Origin: Adiantum capillus-veneris
Taxonomy: Eukaryota > Streptophyta > Polypodiopsida > Polypodiales > Pteridaceae
Direction: 5' to 3'
DNA length: 64,000 bases
Assembly: GCA_014529385.2 (NCBI GenBank)
Contig: CM043958.1
Location: 86,893,025-86,957,024, forward strand
The notes below the pieces were generated by a model. That model did not search any database and was not told the origin of the DNA. It worked only from the letters and a program-made list of their open reading frames with translations. The translations under genes and the position numbers were made by a program. Below are positions 50,837 through 62,227 of the stretch, piece by piece (the stretch's first letter is position 1; the number at the start of each line of letters is the position of its first letter).

Positions 50837-53704
50837 TACCTCACCCTATCAAATCACTCAAAAATTTTGGTTATCCCTACCATTTCACTGTACATAGGCG
50901 TGTGTGAGTTAGGGGACTTTCTCCATATTTTCTTAAAAACCCTCAATTAGCTAGTCACTAGGCTAGTTGAGCAAAAAATAAAATAAAAATAAAAGTATAT
51001 TATGGCCCATTTGTGTGTAAATATTTTATTGTATATAGGGCCTAAATAAAATGATTTTTCATAATTATTTTGATATTTATTTAAATATTTGTACCTATGG
51101 TGTGTTATTTATGCTATGTACATTGACTCACGATTACCATATTTTTTCTTACCATTTTGCATATTCTTTATTCCATATAAAAATAATTTCATACAAGCTT
51201 CTCTTATTTTTGGTGTAACTCCATCCCAATAAAAATCCAAAAAAAATAGTTTTATTTATGTGTATATTTTTTCACTATTGTCATTTTTTCCTTCCTACAT
51301 CTATTCTTTATTACTCTCATAAATTAGACCACAAAAAAATTCATCTTTTTATGGTAGACTTATAATGAGAGCGATTTATTTTGACCCCTTTATATTTTTT
51401 CCACCTATATTATTTATATTTGACATGTACATATTTTTTAGACCCCTCAATATTTGATTTTCTTAGTTATACTATTCACTTATATCATGATCTCAACAAT
51501 ATCTTCAATTATAGACCTCCCAAATAAGGTCAAGGGTATGTGGAATGCATGCATGCACCATGGGGAGCTCACTCTTGGAGGTATTCAAAAGAATCATCCA
51601 AAGAAGAACCTTACAAGGACCTTGTGCAGTGGAAAAAACAGTCGGTTTTGCTGAATTTTTAAAGATCACATTCTCCCCGAATTGGAAAAGGTGATTCAAA
51701 CAAAAGTTGTAGCCCCTGAGCTGAACTTTCACCTCAAAGTTTTTCATATTTGTTTGACCTAGGAGCTGTGAGCTATGATTTTATTGGTGGACCTCAGTTT
51801 GCCCATGGTATGCAGCCACACTCCCTCTTCCACTTTATCATTTTCCTCTTTCACACACACTCCTCCCTCTCCTTCCCACTCCCAAACCTGCAACTCCCAT
51901 GTCCTAATTCACCCTCTTCACCATTGCCACATCTCTCACACCTCCCTAGCCTTCATCCTCCATTTCTACACCCTATGTGTCCCCCTTTCTCTCTACATAT
52001 TTGTCCATATTACCATACTCTCTTTAACTTTGTAAAGAACTTCAAAAAAATCAGCAAAAATCCAAGGATAACCTCTGCAAATGAAGGCTTTTATCATGAA
52101 TTTTCCAAGGTTTGAAATAACATAGCTTCATCGACACGCGCTGCTTCGCCATGTTTACTGCTTCTTCTTCCGGTGCTGTAAAGAGGTGAATGTCAACTTC
52201 TCCAAAGCTTCAACCTCTCTTTACAAGCTCACCCCTTCTCTAACTTTTCTCATCATATATCTCACCATTTGGTGAATGATTTTGTAAATATTTTTTAGTG
52301 ATAATTACTAACTACTAACCACTAACCTTATTATAAAATGCACCCTCTACTAGAGTAGGCACTCCCAAATTATTCACTAATTCCTCTCGCCTTTCATCAA
52401 CAATAATTCTCTTCCCTTGAGCCCACATCCATGTGACTCAAAGGAGAAGAGAGACCCACCCTCATTAAAAAAAACTATATATATGCATAATCTTTTATTC
52501 CTTCAAATAAACTTGATTAGGCCTAATCCAAATCGGGGCTTCTAAAACCTATAAATATAACCCTTCTCTCCCTTGTAAATCATCACATAATCACACTACA
52601 CCACACCATTCTCAACACATAACACACCACTCTTCAAGCCTAGTTGTGTAGAGTGTGTGCATTGTGAGTGCTCTATTCCATCATTACACATAGGTGCATG
52701 GAGAAGCTTGAAGTTATTTATGCCATCTAGAGAAGTGGAGTGATTTACTATACTCTGCAATCACACTTGTAGCCTACTCTTGTCCATAAATTAAATTCAT
52801 AGTTTTGGGTGCAATTGTATGCTGCAACTACGACTCTTCTCTCCAAATTGACTTGATAAGTCGGGTCATCAGGTGGTTGAAGGTATATTGTCCTTTAAAT
52901 TTGTTGTGCCATTTCATGCTCGGTGGTTTGAGGGCTTGTTGAATTGTTTGCCAAAACTTTCAATTGTAAGAGGGTGCTCGGTGAGAGGGCTCCCGCGACC
53001 CTAAGACAATTTGTGTATTGGCAGCAAGGTCAAGTTTTGTGTTGTCTCTCTATTTCTCATCAAGCTTTGTGTGCATCTAGTCTTTAAGGCTAAGACTGAG
53101 TTGCTCAAGATGATTTGTGCGCTTTATCTCTCTCTGGCATGGTGAATGTTTGTGTTTGGTGTGTGTGGCTATATTGCATTTCCCTCTGTTTGTGCGTTTG
53201 AGTAGAAGGAGATATCACGTGCGTCCTAGTTCGCATCTACAACTAGGCGGTGCCCCTTTTCTTGTTTGGTTTCTGGCTGTGGGTTGTTGTTGTCTCTGAT
53301 TGTGCTTGCCCCAGCCCCAATTGAGCAGCACGGGAGCCTCGAAGGGTGTTAAGAGGCCGCTCTTCTTATTTCCCGCCCCGGACCGCCTCAAATTGGTGCC
53401 CCCACTGAGGAATGACGTTGTTCTTTATTGTTGTATTGCATGAATGCTTGAATTTTAGCATAATAAAGTAGTAGATTATATAAATCATGAAAGCTTGTAT
53501 GACCGAGTTTAATTTCAAGGCAACAAAATTGATCTAGAATATGGTTTGGATTAGCATAACATAAGAAAGGAAAAAAACCATTTTCACATAAGAATCTAGA
53601 ATTCATGTTGAAAGACCTTTCAAAACTTTGTGTAGTTAGTTGATGTCATGAGAAGAAATGATTGTTTGGAACTAATATTTGTGTGGTTCTAGCATTAAGA
53701 GACT

Positions 53705-55893
53705 ATGACACGCTATACCTTTGATGATATCCCAATCTTCTTCGGAAATCTAGAAGAAGATGTTGATGATTTTCTTGCTGATTTTAAAATGGTTAGTCGT
53801 ATCCTTGGTAAAAGGGATGACATTGAAAAAGGAGATTTTCTATTGCTATGCCTTAGAGGCAACGCTGAGCAATGGTTTTGGAGTATGTCTTCTCAGATTG
53901 AAGATGGGTATACCCAAATTTCCAAAGCATTGAAGACTAGATTCTCTTAATTTCCAACAAGAGAGACAGCATGGGCTTCATTAGGGAGACTTCAACAACA
54001 TGGTGAAGACTACTATGCTTATGAGGATATTTTTTCTTGTCAATGGGGAGGATATGGGTTTAGTTCTACATTTCCAGATTATGTAAAAATGGAGCAATTT
54101 ATTTCGGGTTTGTCTCCTTTCCTAAAGACTAAGGTTAGGTGTAGTGGACCCTCTACCTTTGAAGAAGCGGTCACTATTGCCCGAAGGAAGTTTCACAAGT
54201 ACTTCTACATCAAAAATGGTTTCCATCATGCTGGAAGAACCAACCATCATGAAAGTGTTTCTATCAAGGAGTCATCTCCTTTGCCATACTTGTCTCCTTA
54301 TACTCCGACAAATGTTGAAGAAGTTACTTACATGCCAACTGATTATTCAAGTGCTAAAGTGTGTAGCCAAGATTCAAATGTGGAATCTCTTTCTTCTATC
54401 TTTATCACAAGCATGCAAAAATCGACACAAGATATCTCAAATGGCATGGATGATTCAATAATGGATACATCCAACCTTTTGGCAGAGGATCAATTTCTAG
54501 TCCGAGCAGACGAAGCTTTTGTGCAACATGACTCTATGGAGAATGAAGACCTTGAAGGTAACCTTGATCTTATGGAATGTTCTGAGAGTGTATCTTGTCT
54601 AAAAGAAGAGAGTGAAGAAGGAGATGAAATCATAGGTGGGGAGATCATGGACCACATTGATCATAAAGAGATGATTGTGTACATGGAATGCCAACTCCAA
54701 AACAAATTAGAAGAGTGTGAGCTGAATCCATGTGAGGATAATCTTCAAGAAGTGTTTGAGGATGTTGAAAAGCATTGGTATGACCCATATATATTAAGCA
54801 TAGAGGAACCTATCATGGAAGAAGCCAAAGTTTTCACAAAATCAAACAGTAATCCATCAACCTTCGAGGTGGTACAATGTGAGGAGTTAAAACCTTGCCA
54901 AAGAGGGGGCTTAGAAGGGGATGAAGAACATGGGAGAGTAGTAAAAAATAAAATCATAAAAGGAAACTGTCATAAGGGTATCATTCTCTCCAATGGTGTT
55001 TTAGTGGGTGGCTCTTCATTCACGGGACAATCTCTTAGCAAGAAAATCCAAACTTTTGAAGCCCCAATCATCTTCACATTGGGTTTCACCTCTTCAAAGT
55101 CAACTTCTCCTCTTTTCACATATACCTTTCATCGGGGGCACCATACCTTCTTAAGTGGAAGAGGACATGAATACTTGGTGATGAACGGATGTTTCCAAAC
55201 CTCTTCATTTGGTTCTTTGGTGTATGGACCTCGCACATTGTGATGCTTCTGGTCTTCATCATAGATGAAAAACTTGTTGATTGCTACATGTGGATATTTC
55301 ATCAATAAGTACCAAAATCTATTCTCTTCCAATGTGTTGGAAGCAATAGAAACCTTCATCTATTATCTACTTATGTGGTAAACTATTTGCAATATCTTCC
55401 AATAGCAGTTGGAAGCATGGATCAAGATTTCATAAATCATGAAGGTCATATAATTTGTGACTTGATGAGCCTACCCAGGTTGAATGAATTTTATGAGCTA
55501 CAGTTCAGGAATTTGTTCATACAAGCTCTTCAAGATCGTAGCAGATACATCAACTTTACACAGGAGGAAGAGCAACCAATGTTTTATATCACATTCATAG
55601 TGATAGATGCAATGATTGACAACAATAGAATCTACAAGTTTCTTCAACCAAAATCACTAAGTGATTCCATACCATACATCTCTCTTTGGGAAAGATATTT
55701 CAAGATCTTTGATCCTGGGGGGTGCTTATGGAAACTTTCTCAATGGAGGAGGTTTACTCCGTCACTTCATTACATCCTGCTATTGGCTCTGAGATCCTTC
55801 CATATCACACAAGGTTTCATAATCATACAACAAAGGTTCTTCAAAGATGAGAGAAGACAAAGACAGACGTTACACAATCTACATGTTGTATGA
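53705..55893 (+). pseudogene. gag-like protein, int3 copy (most damaged)
   Basis: Same 729-codon plan as int1 and int2. The frame is closed by TAA at 53948-53950 where the others have AAA, reopens at 54089-55243, loses a base near 55200 (ending just after the region that is hydrophobic in the other copies), has a further TAA near 55306, and finishes with an open tail to 55893. The damage sites differ from those of int1 and int2, so each copy was disabled separately. It is possible that the original protein ended near 55243 and the downstream part is not coding. Confidence 0.65.
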
Positions 55894-55901
55894 TCGGATA
55901 A

Positions 55902-55942
55902 ATGGTACATGAATGTACCATTATCTAAGGGGGGGGGGGGGG
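55902..55942 (+). other. hairpin plus polypurine tract, int3 3' end
   Basis: Palindromic ATGGTACATGAATGTACCAT at 55902-55921, then AA and a run of 14 G to 55942. The G run is longer than in int1 and int2 (9 each). Confidence 0.7.
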
Positions 55943-55946
55943 CTAA

Positions 55947-58551
55947 TGATATCTGTTTTCCGGCTTTCCATAATTTCCATAGTAAGCTACCTCACCCTAT
56001 CAAATCACTCAAACATTTTGGTTATCCCTACCATTTCACTGTACATAGGCGTGTGTGAGTTAGGGGACTTTCTCCATATTTTCTTAAAAACCCTCAATTA
56101 GCTAGTCACTGGTCTAGTTGAGCAAAAAAAATAAAAATAAAAAATAAAAAATAAGTATATTATGGTCCTTTTGTGTGTAAATATTTTATTGTATATAGGG
56201 CCTAAATAAAATGATTTTTCATAATTATTTTGGTATTTATTTAAATATTTCTACCTATGGTGTGTTATTTATGCTATGTACATTGACTCACGATTACCAT
56301 ATTTTTTCTTACCATTTTGCATACTTTTTATTCCATATAAAAATAATTTCATGCAAGCTTCTCTTATTTTTGGTGTAACTCCATCCCAATAAAAATCCAA
56401 AAAAAATAGTTTTATTTATGTGTATATTTTTTCACTATTGTCATTTTTTTCTTCCTACATCTATTCTCTATTACTCTCATAAATTAGACCACAAAAAATA
56501 TTCATCTTTTTATGGTAGACTTATAATGAGAGAGATTTATTTTGACCCCTTTATATTTTTTCCACCTATATTATTTATATTTGACATGTACATATTTTTT
56601 AGACTCCTCAATATTTGATTTTCTTAGTTATACTATTCACTTATATCATGATCTCAACAATATCTTCAATTATAAACCTACCAAATAAGGTCAAGGGTAT
56701 GTGGAATGCATGCATGCACCATGGGGAGCTCACTCTTGGAGGTATTCAAAAGAATCACCCAAAGAAGGATCTCACAAGGACCTTGTGCAGTGGAAAAAAC
56801 AGTCGGTTTTTCTGAATTTTTAAAGATCACATGCTCCCCGAATTTGAAAAGGCGATACAAGCAAAAGTTGTAGCTCGTGAGCTGAACTTTCACCTCAAAT
56901 ATTTTTATATTTTTTTGAGCTACGAGCTGTGAGCTATGATTTTTTTGGTGGACCCCAGTTTGCCCATGGTATGCAGCCACACTCCCTCTTCCACTTTATC
57001 ATTTTCCTCTTTCACACACACTCCTCCCTCTCCTTCCCACTCCCAAACCTGCAACTCCCATTTCCTAATTCACCCTCTTCACCATTGCCACATCTCTCAC
57101 ACCTCCATAGACTTCATCCTCCATTTCTACACCCTATGTGTCCCCCTTTCTCTCTACATATTTGTCCATATTACCATACTCTCTTCAACTTTGTAAAGAA
57201 CTTCAAAAAAATCAGCAAAAATCCAAGGATAACCTCTACAAATGAAGGCTTTTATCATGAATTTTCCAAGGTTTAAAATAACATAGCTTCATCGACACGC
57301 GCTGCTTCGCCATGCTGACTGCTTCTTCTTCCGGTGCTGTAAAGAGGTGAATGTCAACTTCTCCAAAGCTTCAACCTCTCTTTACAAGCTCACCCCTTCT
57401 CTAACTTTTCTCATCATATATCTCACCATTTGGTGAATGATTTTGTAAATATTTTTTAGTGATAATTACTAACTACTAACCACTAACCTTATTATAAAAT
57501 GCACCCTCTACTAGAGTAGGCACTCCCAAATTATTCACTCAATCCTCTCACCTTTCATCCTCAATAATTCTCTTCCCTTGAGCCCAAATCCATGTGACTC
57601 AAAGGAAAAGAGAGACCCACCCTCATTAAAAAAAACTATATATATGCATAATCTTTTATTCCTTCAAATAAACTTGATTAGGCATAATCCAAATCGGGGC
57701 TTCTAAAACCTATAAATAGAGCCCTTCTCTCCCTTGTAAATCATCACATAATCACACTACACCACACCATTCTCAACACATAACACACCACTCTTCAAGC
57801 CTAGTTGTGTAGAGTGTGTGCATCGTGAGTGCTCTATTCCATCATTACACATAGGTGCATGGAGAAGCTTGAAGTTAGTTATGCCATCTAGAGAAGTGGA
57901 GTGATTTACTATACTCTGCAATCACACTTGTAGCCTACTCTTGTCCATAAATAAGATTCATAGTTTTGGGTGCAATTGTATGCTGCAACTACGACTCTTC
58001 TCTCCAAATTGACTTGATAAGTCGGGTCATCAGGTGGTTGAAGGTATATTGTCCTTGAAGTTTGTTGTGCCATTTCATGCTCGGTGGTTTGAGGGCTTGT
58101 TGAATTGTTTTCCAAAACTTTCAATTGTAAGAGGGTGCTCGGTGAGAGGGCTCCCGTGACCCTAAGACAATTTGTGTATTGGCAACAAGGTCAAGTTTTG
58201 TGTTGTCTCTCTATTTCTCATCAAGCTTTGTGTGCATCTAGTCTTTAAGGCTAAGACTGAGTTGCTCAAGTTAATTTGTGCGCTTTACCCCTCTCTGGCA
58301 TTGTGAATGTTTGTGTTTGGTGTGTGTGGCTATCTTGCATTCCCCTCTCTTTGTCCGTTTGAGTACAATGAGATATCACGTGCGTCCTAGTTCGCATCTA
58401 CAACTAGGTGGTGCCCCTTTTCTTGTTTGGTTTCTGGCTGTGGGTTGTTGTTGTCTCTGATTGTGCTTGCCCCAGCCCCAATTGAGCAGCACGGGAGCCT
58501 CGAAGGGTGTTTAGAGGCCGCTCTTCTTGTTGCTCGCCCCGGACCGCCTCA
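55947..58551 (+). repeat. LTR4 of the gag-only array
   Basis: 2605 bp, starting TGATATCTG like LTR2. TATAAATA at 57711-57718. It ends CTCA at 58551, followed by ACGC and host sequence instead of a PBS, so it is the outer 3' border. Confidence 0.9.
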
Positions 58552-58555
58552 ACGC
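58552..58555. other. target-site duplication of the array, right (ACGC)
   Basis: Pairs with ACGC at 35360-35363. Unlike the three inner LTR/interior junctions, no AATTGGTGCC follows this LTR. Confidence 0.6.
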
Positions 58556-58705
58556 CATAGTGCACGGGGTTTTTTTTCTTGCGTTGGGAAATCCCATCGT
58601 GCACCGTCGTGTATCATGATCATCTTGCCACCTCCGTATGGTCCTCAATTTACCCAGTTTTGACAAAATTTGATTGACGGTGTCCCCTGGACCTCAAGTG
58701 CTTGA
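58556..58705. repeat. inverted repeat, right arm
   Basis: Reverse complement, with mismatches, of 35143-35290; it ends in TCAAGTGCTTGA (58694-58705). The array inserted at the inner edge of this arm, so before insertion the locus was a hairpin-like unit of roughly 370 bp, like a MITE or foldback element. Confidence 0.75.
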
Positions 58706-58825
58706 TTGGTGGCCGTTTTGTGTACGCATTGTGATATGAAATTGTTTGGATAATATGAACAAAAAAATATAAAGTACAGAATGATGGCAAAATATAGATG
58801 GCTGTAAGATTTCCATTGCTTCTTC

Positions 58826-59389
58826 ATGCTTGTAGATGTTTTCCCATCCGATTTTGTAGAGTGGGAGCCGATAGAGTCCTTCATAGGGACTTTTGAGGCC
58901 ATCCATGCTGACCTTGGAAAATTACTCTATGTTGGTTGTCCATCCTCTGAGCTTGCCTCACATGAATTTTTTTTTAATAACCATAGTTATGTCATGCCTA
59001 AGAAAAATGGGCATGGTAATCTTTCTCCGGTTCACTCACCATCCTTGCAGAGTCTGGAATGGTGTAAGCCAGATAGTTCCTTGATAGCAACAACCAAAAG
59101 GAGAATCAATGCAGATGTGCATGCAGTAATGAAGTGCACCTATGGTTCCCACAAAGCAACAATAACATGGTTTATGTCTTTTCATGTGTTTGTGTATATC
59201 TTTCCATTGCAAAGTGTTCACAAGACACCAACAATGTGGATTTGCAAAGGGGAAAGTGCAATGAGTGGCTTCCTTGCAATTGGATTGGAGACCAAGGTGG
59301 TCAACCACCATGGAGATAGAATTAAGTGCTCTATTATTGGTGAAAACTTGGTGTTTCTCTATAGATGGAAGCTAACGATGGGAGAATAG
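58826..59389 (+). CDS. hypothetical protein, 187 codons (possibly a decayed exon)
   Basis: The longest non-element frame in this part, open from the ATG at 58826 to TAG at 59387. Composition is protein-like, with several Cys, His and Trp. Homology-like reading continues past the stop for about 25 codons ('EALDSNVAARAFVDL') before more stops, so this is probably part of a broken longer gene. No domain recognised and no signal peptide; one hydrophobic stretch (FMSFHVFVYIFPL). It follows the right inverted-repeat arm by 120 bp. Confidence 0.35.
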   Translation: MLVDVFPSDFVEWEPIESFIGTFEAIHADLGKLLYVGCPSSELASHEFFFNNHSYVMPKKNGHGNLSPVHSPSLQSLEWCKPDSSLIATTKRRINADVHAVMKCTYGSHKATITWFMSFHVFVYIFPLQSVHKTPTMWICKGESAMSGFLAIGLETKVVNHHGDRIKCSIIGENLVFLYRWKLTMGE

Positions 59390-59845
59390 GAGGCACTAGA
59401 CTCTAATGTTGCTGCTAGAGCATTTGTTGACCTGTAGATATGACTCTACGACGATGTGGTGCATAACATCTCTATGAATAACAACTGGCACCTCAATCAT
59501 CTTTGCAAGTATCAGGCAAGTATCTCAATCTTAAATATACATTGCCCAAGCAATACATCTTTGTAATCAATGAGGTTGTTCGGTCCAAAAAGAGAAGAGC
59601 TTTCTTTGTAAGTATATTGCATTTCCGCGATGTATTTGTGTAAAAGCTTGTAAACTGATGCAAACTCACATTAATGAATATGGCGTTTTGAATCTTGTCT
59701 CTGAGCACATTTTTTCATTTTTGAGTTGTTCAAATTATGATTGAAATATGCAATTTCATTGATTTGGTATGCAAATGTCTTCAACCTCAATGTCTTTTGA
59801 TGCTTTGTTGCATGATTTTGTTGAAAACTATAACCTTAAGTTAAT

Positions 59846-60643
59846 TTGACATTAATTTTAAGTGTTTTTAAAAAAGTGACTATGGGTATTAAGCCACTTT
59901 CTAGGTTTTTAAACTTCATTTCTCACATTCACAAAACTCTATCTCTAAGCCCTATTGCCATCTTTTTCACAAACAAAACCATGGTAACGTCTTTTGATGC
60001 ACTTCTCAGACAATTGGAAAAGGTTGTCCTTGTAGATTGAGCTCATGAACTAGTCAGTGTGTTCAAGGCGACGATCAACATGCATGCCACTTTCAAAGCT
60101 TTCTTTACTACATGGCGCAGCAGCACGCGGAGGAATATGCTAGTGTTGAAGGGATCCAACATAGCATGGTTGCTAGTGGATTTTCTCAAACACCTCTACG
60201 TGCTTGACAAATTTTTTTACTTTTGACTGTTGAGGTTTGTTAAAGGGCTCATTGAATGGGACTACAGGATAGAGGATGAGGATGACCTCATAGACTTGGG
60301 CATGGGGTACATAGGCACCCAATTCATTTATTGGCACATGGTTCTGGTCTTACTTGTGCTTGAGGGCATGGAAAAGGGAAAATCAAAGGAAAAGGCCAAT
60401 AAGAAATCGCTTGTGACCGTTGTGGAGGAGTCAAATGAAGTTATCAAAGAGGTTGATGAGCAGACTGAAGCATCTATGATACTTTTTCTCTTGCAAAAGC
60501 CCAACTCCACTGAGGAGGAAGATCCAATGATGGAGGGATCTGAGGTGTTGGAGGAAGTCCCTGACCTCCAGCTTATCACTTTGCATGCAATGGTGGTGGA
60601 GGGCCATCAAGTTTTGTTCCTTGATGACATTGCTAAAACATAG
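59846..60643 (+). pseudogene. decayed coding remnant, acidic C-terminus
   Basis: One plus-strand frame runs from 59846 to 60643 with only two internal stops (60038, about 60222). The first part is basic/hydrophobic. The segment 60360-60600 is strongly charged (KGKSKEKANKKS, then Glu/Asp-rich). No family recognised. It may belong with the frame at 58826 as pieces of one gene or element downstream of the inverted repeat. Confidence 0.35.
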
Positions 60644-62227
60644 GACTCAGAGAAGATGAGTCACTCTCAGTGCTTGCTAGCTATGTGGGCATAAAGGATC
60701 CAAGTGGGAAGGAAGGGATGGCCAATTTCAAATTGAATGTGAAGAACAAAGCCTCCTCGAAAGCCTCTCCTTCCTCCTCAATGAAAACAAATAGAAGTTG
60801 GTGCAAACAGTGGCGACTACCCTAGTGGAGATAAAATTGTGTGCCTCCTTTTATGCAAGCATCCCAAAAAGTGCTTTCCATCCACACAAACCGCTGATTT
60901 CTATGGATAAACAACTTTTTAACCTACAAAATTGTATATGTTTCCTTTCAACAAGTGTTAAATCTTTGTGTTTTCTGCCTTCATGGGAACTAAGCTTCTT
61001 TGGGTTGTTGAATTGATGATGGATCTTGCTCTTGGTTCCACTGCAATGCGGTCATCTGCAATAGTTTACTAACTGTGAAGCATTGTGTGAGCTTCTTATG
61101 TTTGTTGTTGATAGCTCTTGTTTTAAATGTGTCATTGCTTTTTAGTTGTCTTTGTATGCCATTGTTTGACTTGCCATTGTTTACAAGAGCTTTGTTGTTG
61201 TCCTTGAAGGTAAGAGTTACTCCTGATAAGCATAGTTGAGACTTACAACTGTTGCTCTCCTTGATGATTGATATGGGTAGCATTATCCTTATTGCTGATG
61301 TAGAAGGAATATGTGTAAGAGGATAATGTTGAGTGTTTCTACATTAGGGTCTAAAAAACCTAGACGACCAAAGGGAAAAAACCCTGGTGGGAAAAAAGTT
61401 CCTTTGGTATACACTCTTATTGGATTTGAGCAGCTCAATTTGAAGCTCCTGTTCATGCAAGATGAGTGATTGGGAGAAAATCTATATACATATGAAAAAT
61501 TTGTCAAACAAAAGCATGCACTGTGAAAGATGGGTGCTTCAAGGAACTCATGTAGCACATGTGACATCAAATAATGTTGCAATAGCTTCCACATTTCCAA
61601 GAAGGGTTTTCAATGTAGAATCTTCGCTACTCATACCTCATTGTGCTCAGTGCGTGAGTGTCTTTTGGACTTCCTCCTTCACTTCACCAGACTTAAAATA
61701 CATTGATTTCGCCTCTTATGCTGACCTATACTAGCATGAGAGACACAACATAAATATGTTCAACTCTTTGAACTTGAGTAGTACCTAGAATAACTAAGAC
61801 TCATAGACTATAGAAAATATTACTTGAATCTTTGGGACTAACGCCTCACTCATTTAGTGGCTTAGCTACCCGACTTTGACTCTTATGCCATGTATTTTTA
61901 ATGGCGACTTAGACTTACATGTTTAAGGCGAGTAACCCAATTCCATAGGTTCTTAAGATTGAGGCCTCTTTCATTATTTTGGTCTTGGGATGCCACCATT
62001 TTGTCAAGTAGGTTGGCATACTTTTGCTCCTCTTGATTCATTTATCATATGATGTTGACAGTGCTTTGTGAGATAGGTTTGATGGTTGTAGTAGGGACTG
62101 ATGGAGCTTTTGCTTGGTCTTTCATGAGAAGTGATTGTATATGTTGATGTGCTCTCTATGATTTAGTTTCCAATGGAAATTTTGGAACGCACCTCGTTTG
62201 TGGTCTTCGTGTGTCCGTCTTTTGCAT
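60644..62227. other. no gene recognised; one LTR-like motif
   Basis: AT-rich sequence with short unrelated frames. The only item of note is the paired T6CCC motif at 61368-61407 on the minus strand, which suggests a relic of a minus-strand LTR nearby. Confidence 0.45.
61368..61407 (-). other. T6C3 double motif with CCAAAGG ends (second copy)
   Basis: On the minus strand CCAAAGG, a TTTTTTCCC block, a spacer, a second TTTTTTCCC block and TTTGG. The layout matches 8344-8381 closely, although the surrounding sequence differs. Confidence 0.5.

Larger units (their letters stand above)
45657..53390 (+). repeat. LTR3 of the gag-only array, split by the Copia element
   Basis: 45657-45702 and 50842-53390 together make 2595 bp. 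The Copia insertion lies 46 bp from the left end and duplicates TACCT. The other LTRs read 'agctacctcaccctatc' across the site, which confirms the break. The TATA-like box at 52550-52557 is followed by TAA instead of GAG. Confidence 0.9.
35364..58551 (+). mobile_element. tandem array of a gag-only LTR retrotransposon (4 LTRs, 3 interiors)
   Basis: Order: LTR1 35364-37967, int1 37968-40520, LTR2 40521-43107, int2 43108-45656, LTR3 45657-53390 (split by Copia), int3 53391-55946, LTR4 55947-58551. LTRs are about 2.6 kb with TGATA...CTCA ends; interiors are about 2.55 kb. Each interior has an AAT spacer and TGGTGCC-type priming site, one gag-like frame, a 20-bp hairpin, a purine/G run, and no protease, integrase or reverse transcriptase. 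Neighbouring units share LTRs. The outermost borders carry ACGC. Such a chain can arise by unequal recombination between LTRs or by integration of a multimer. Confidence 0.9.
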
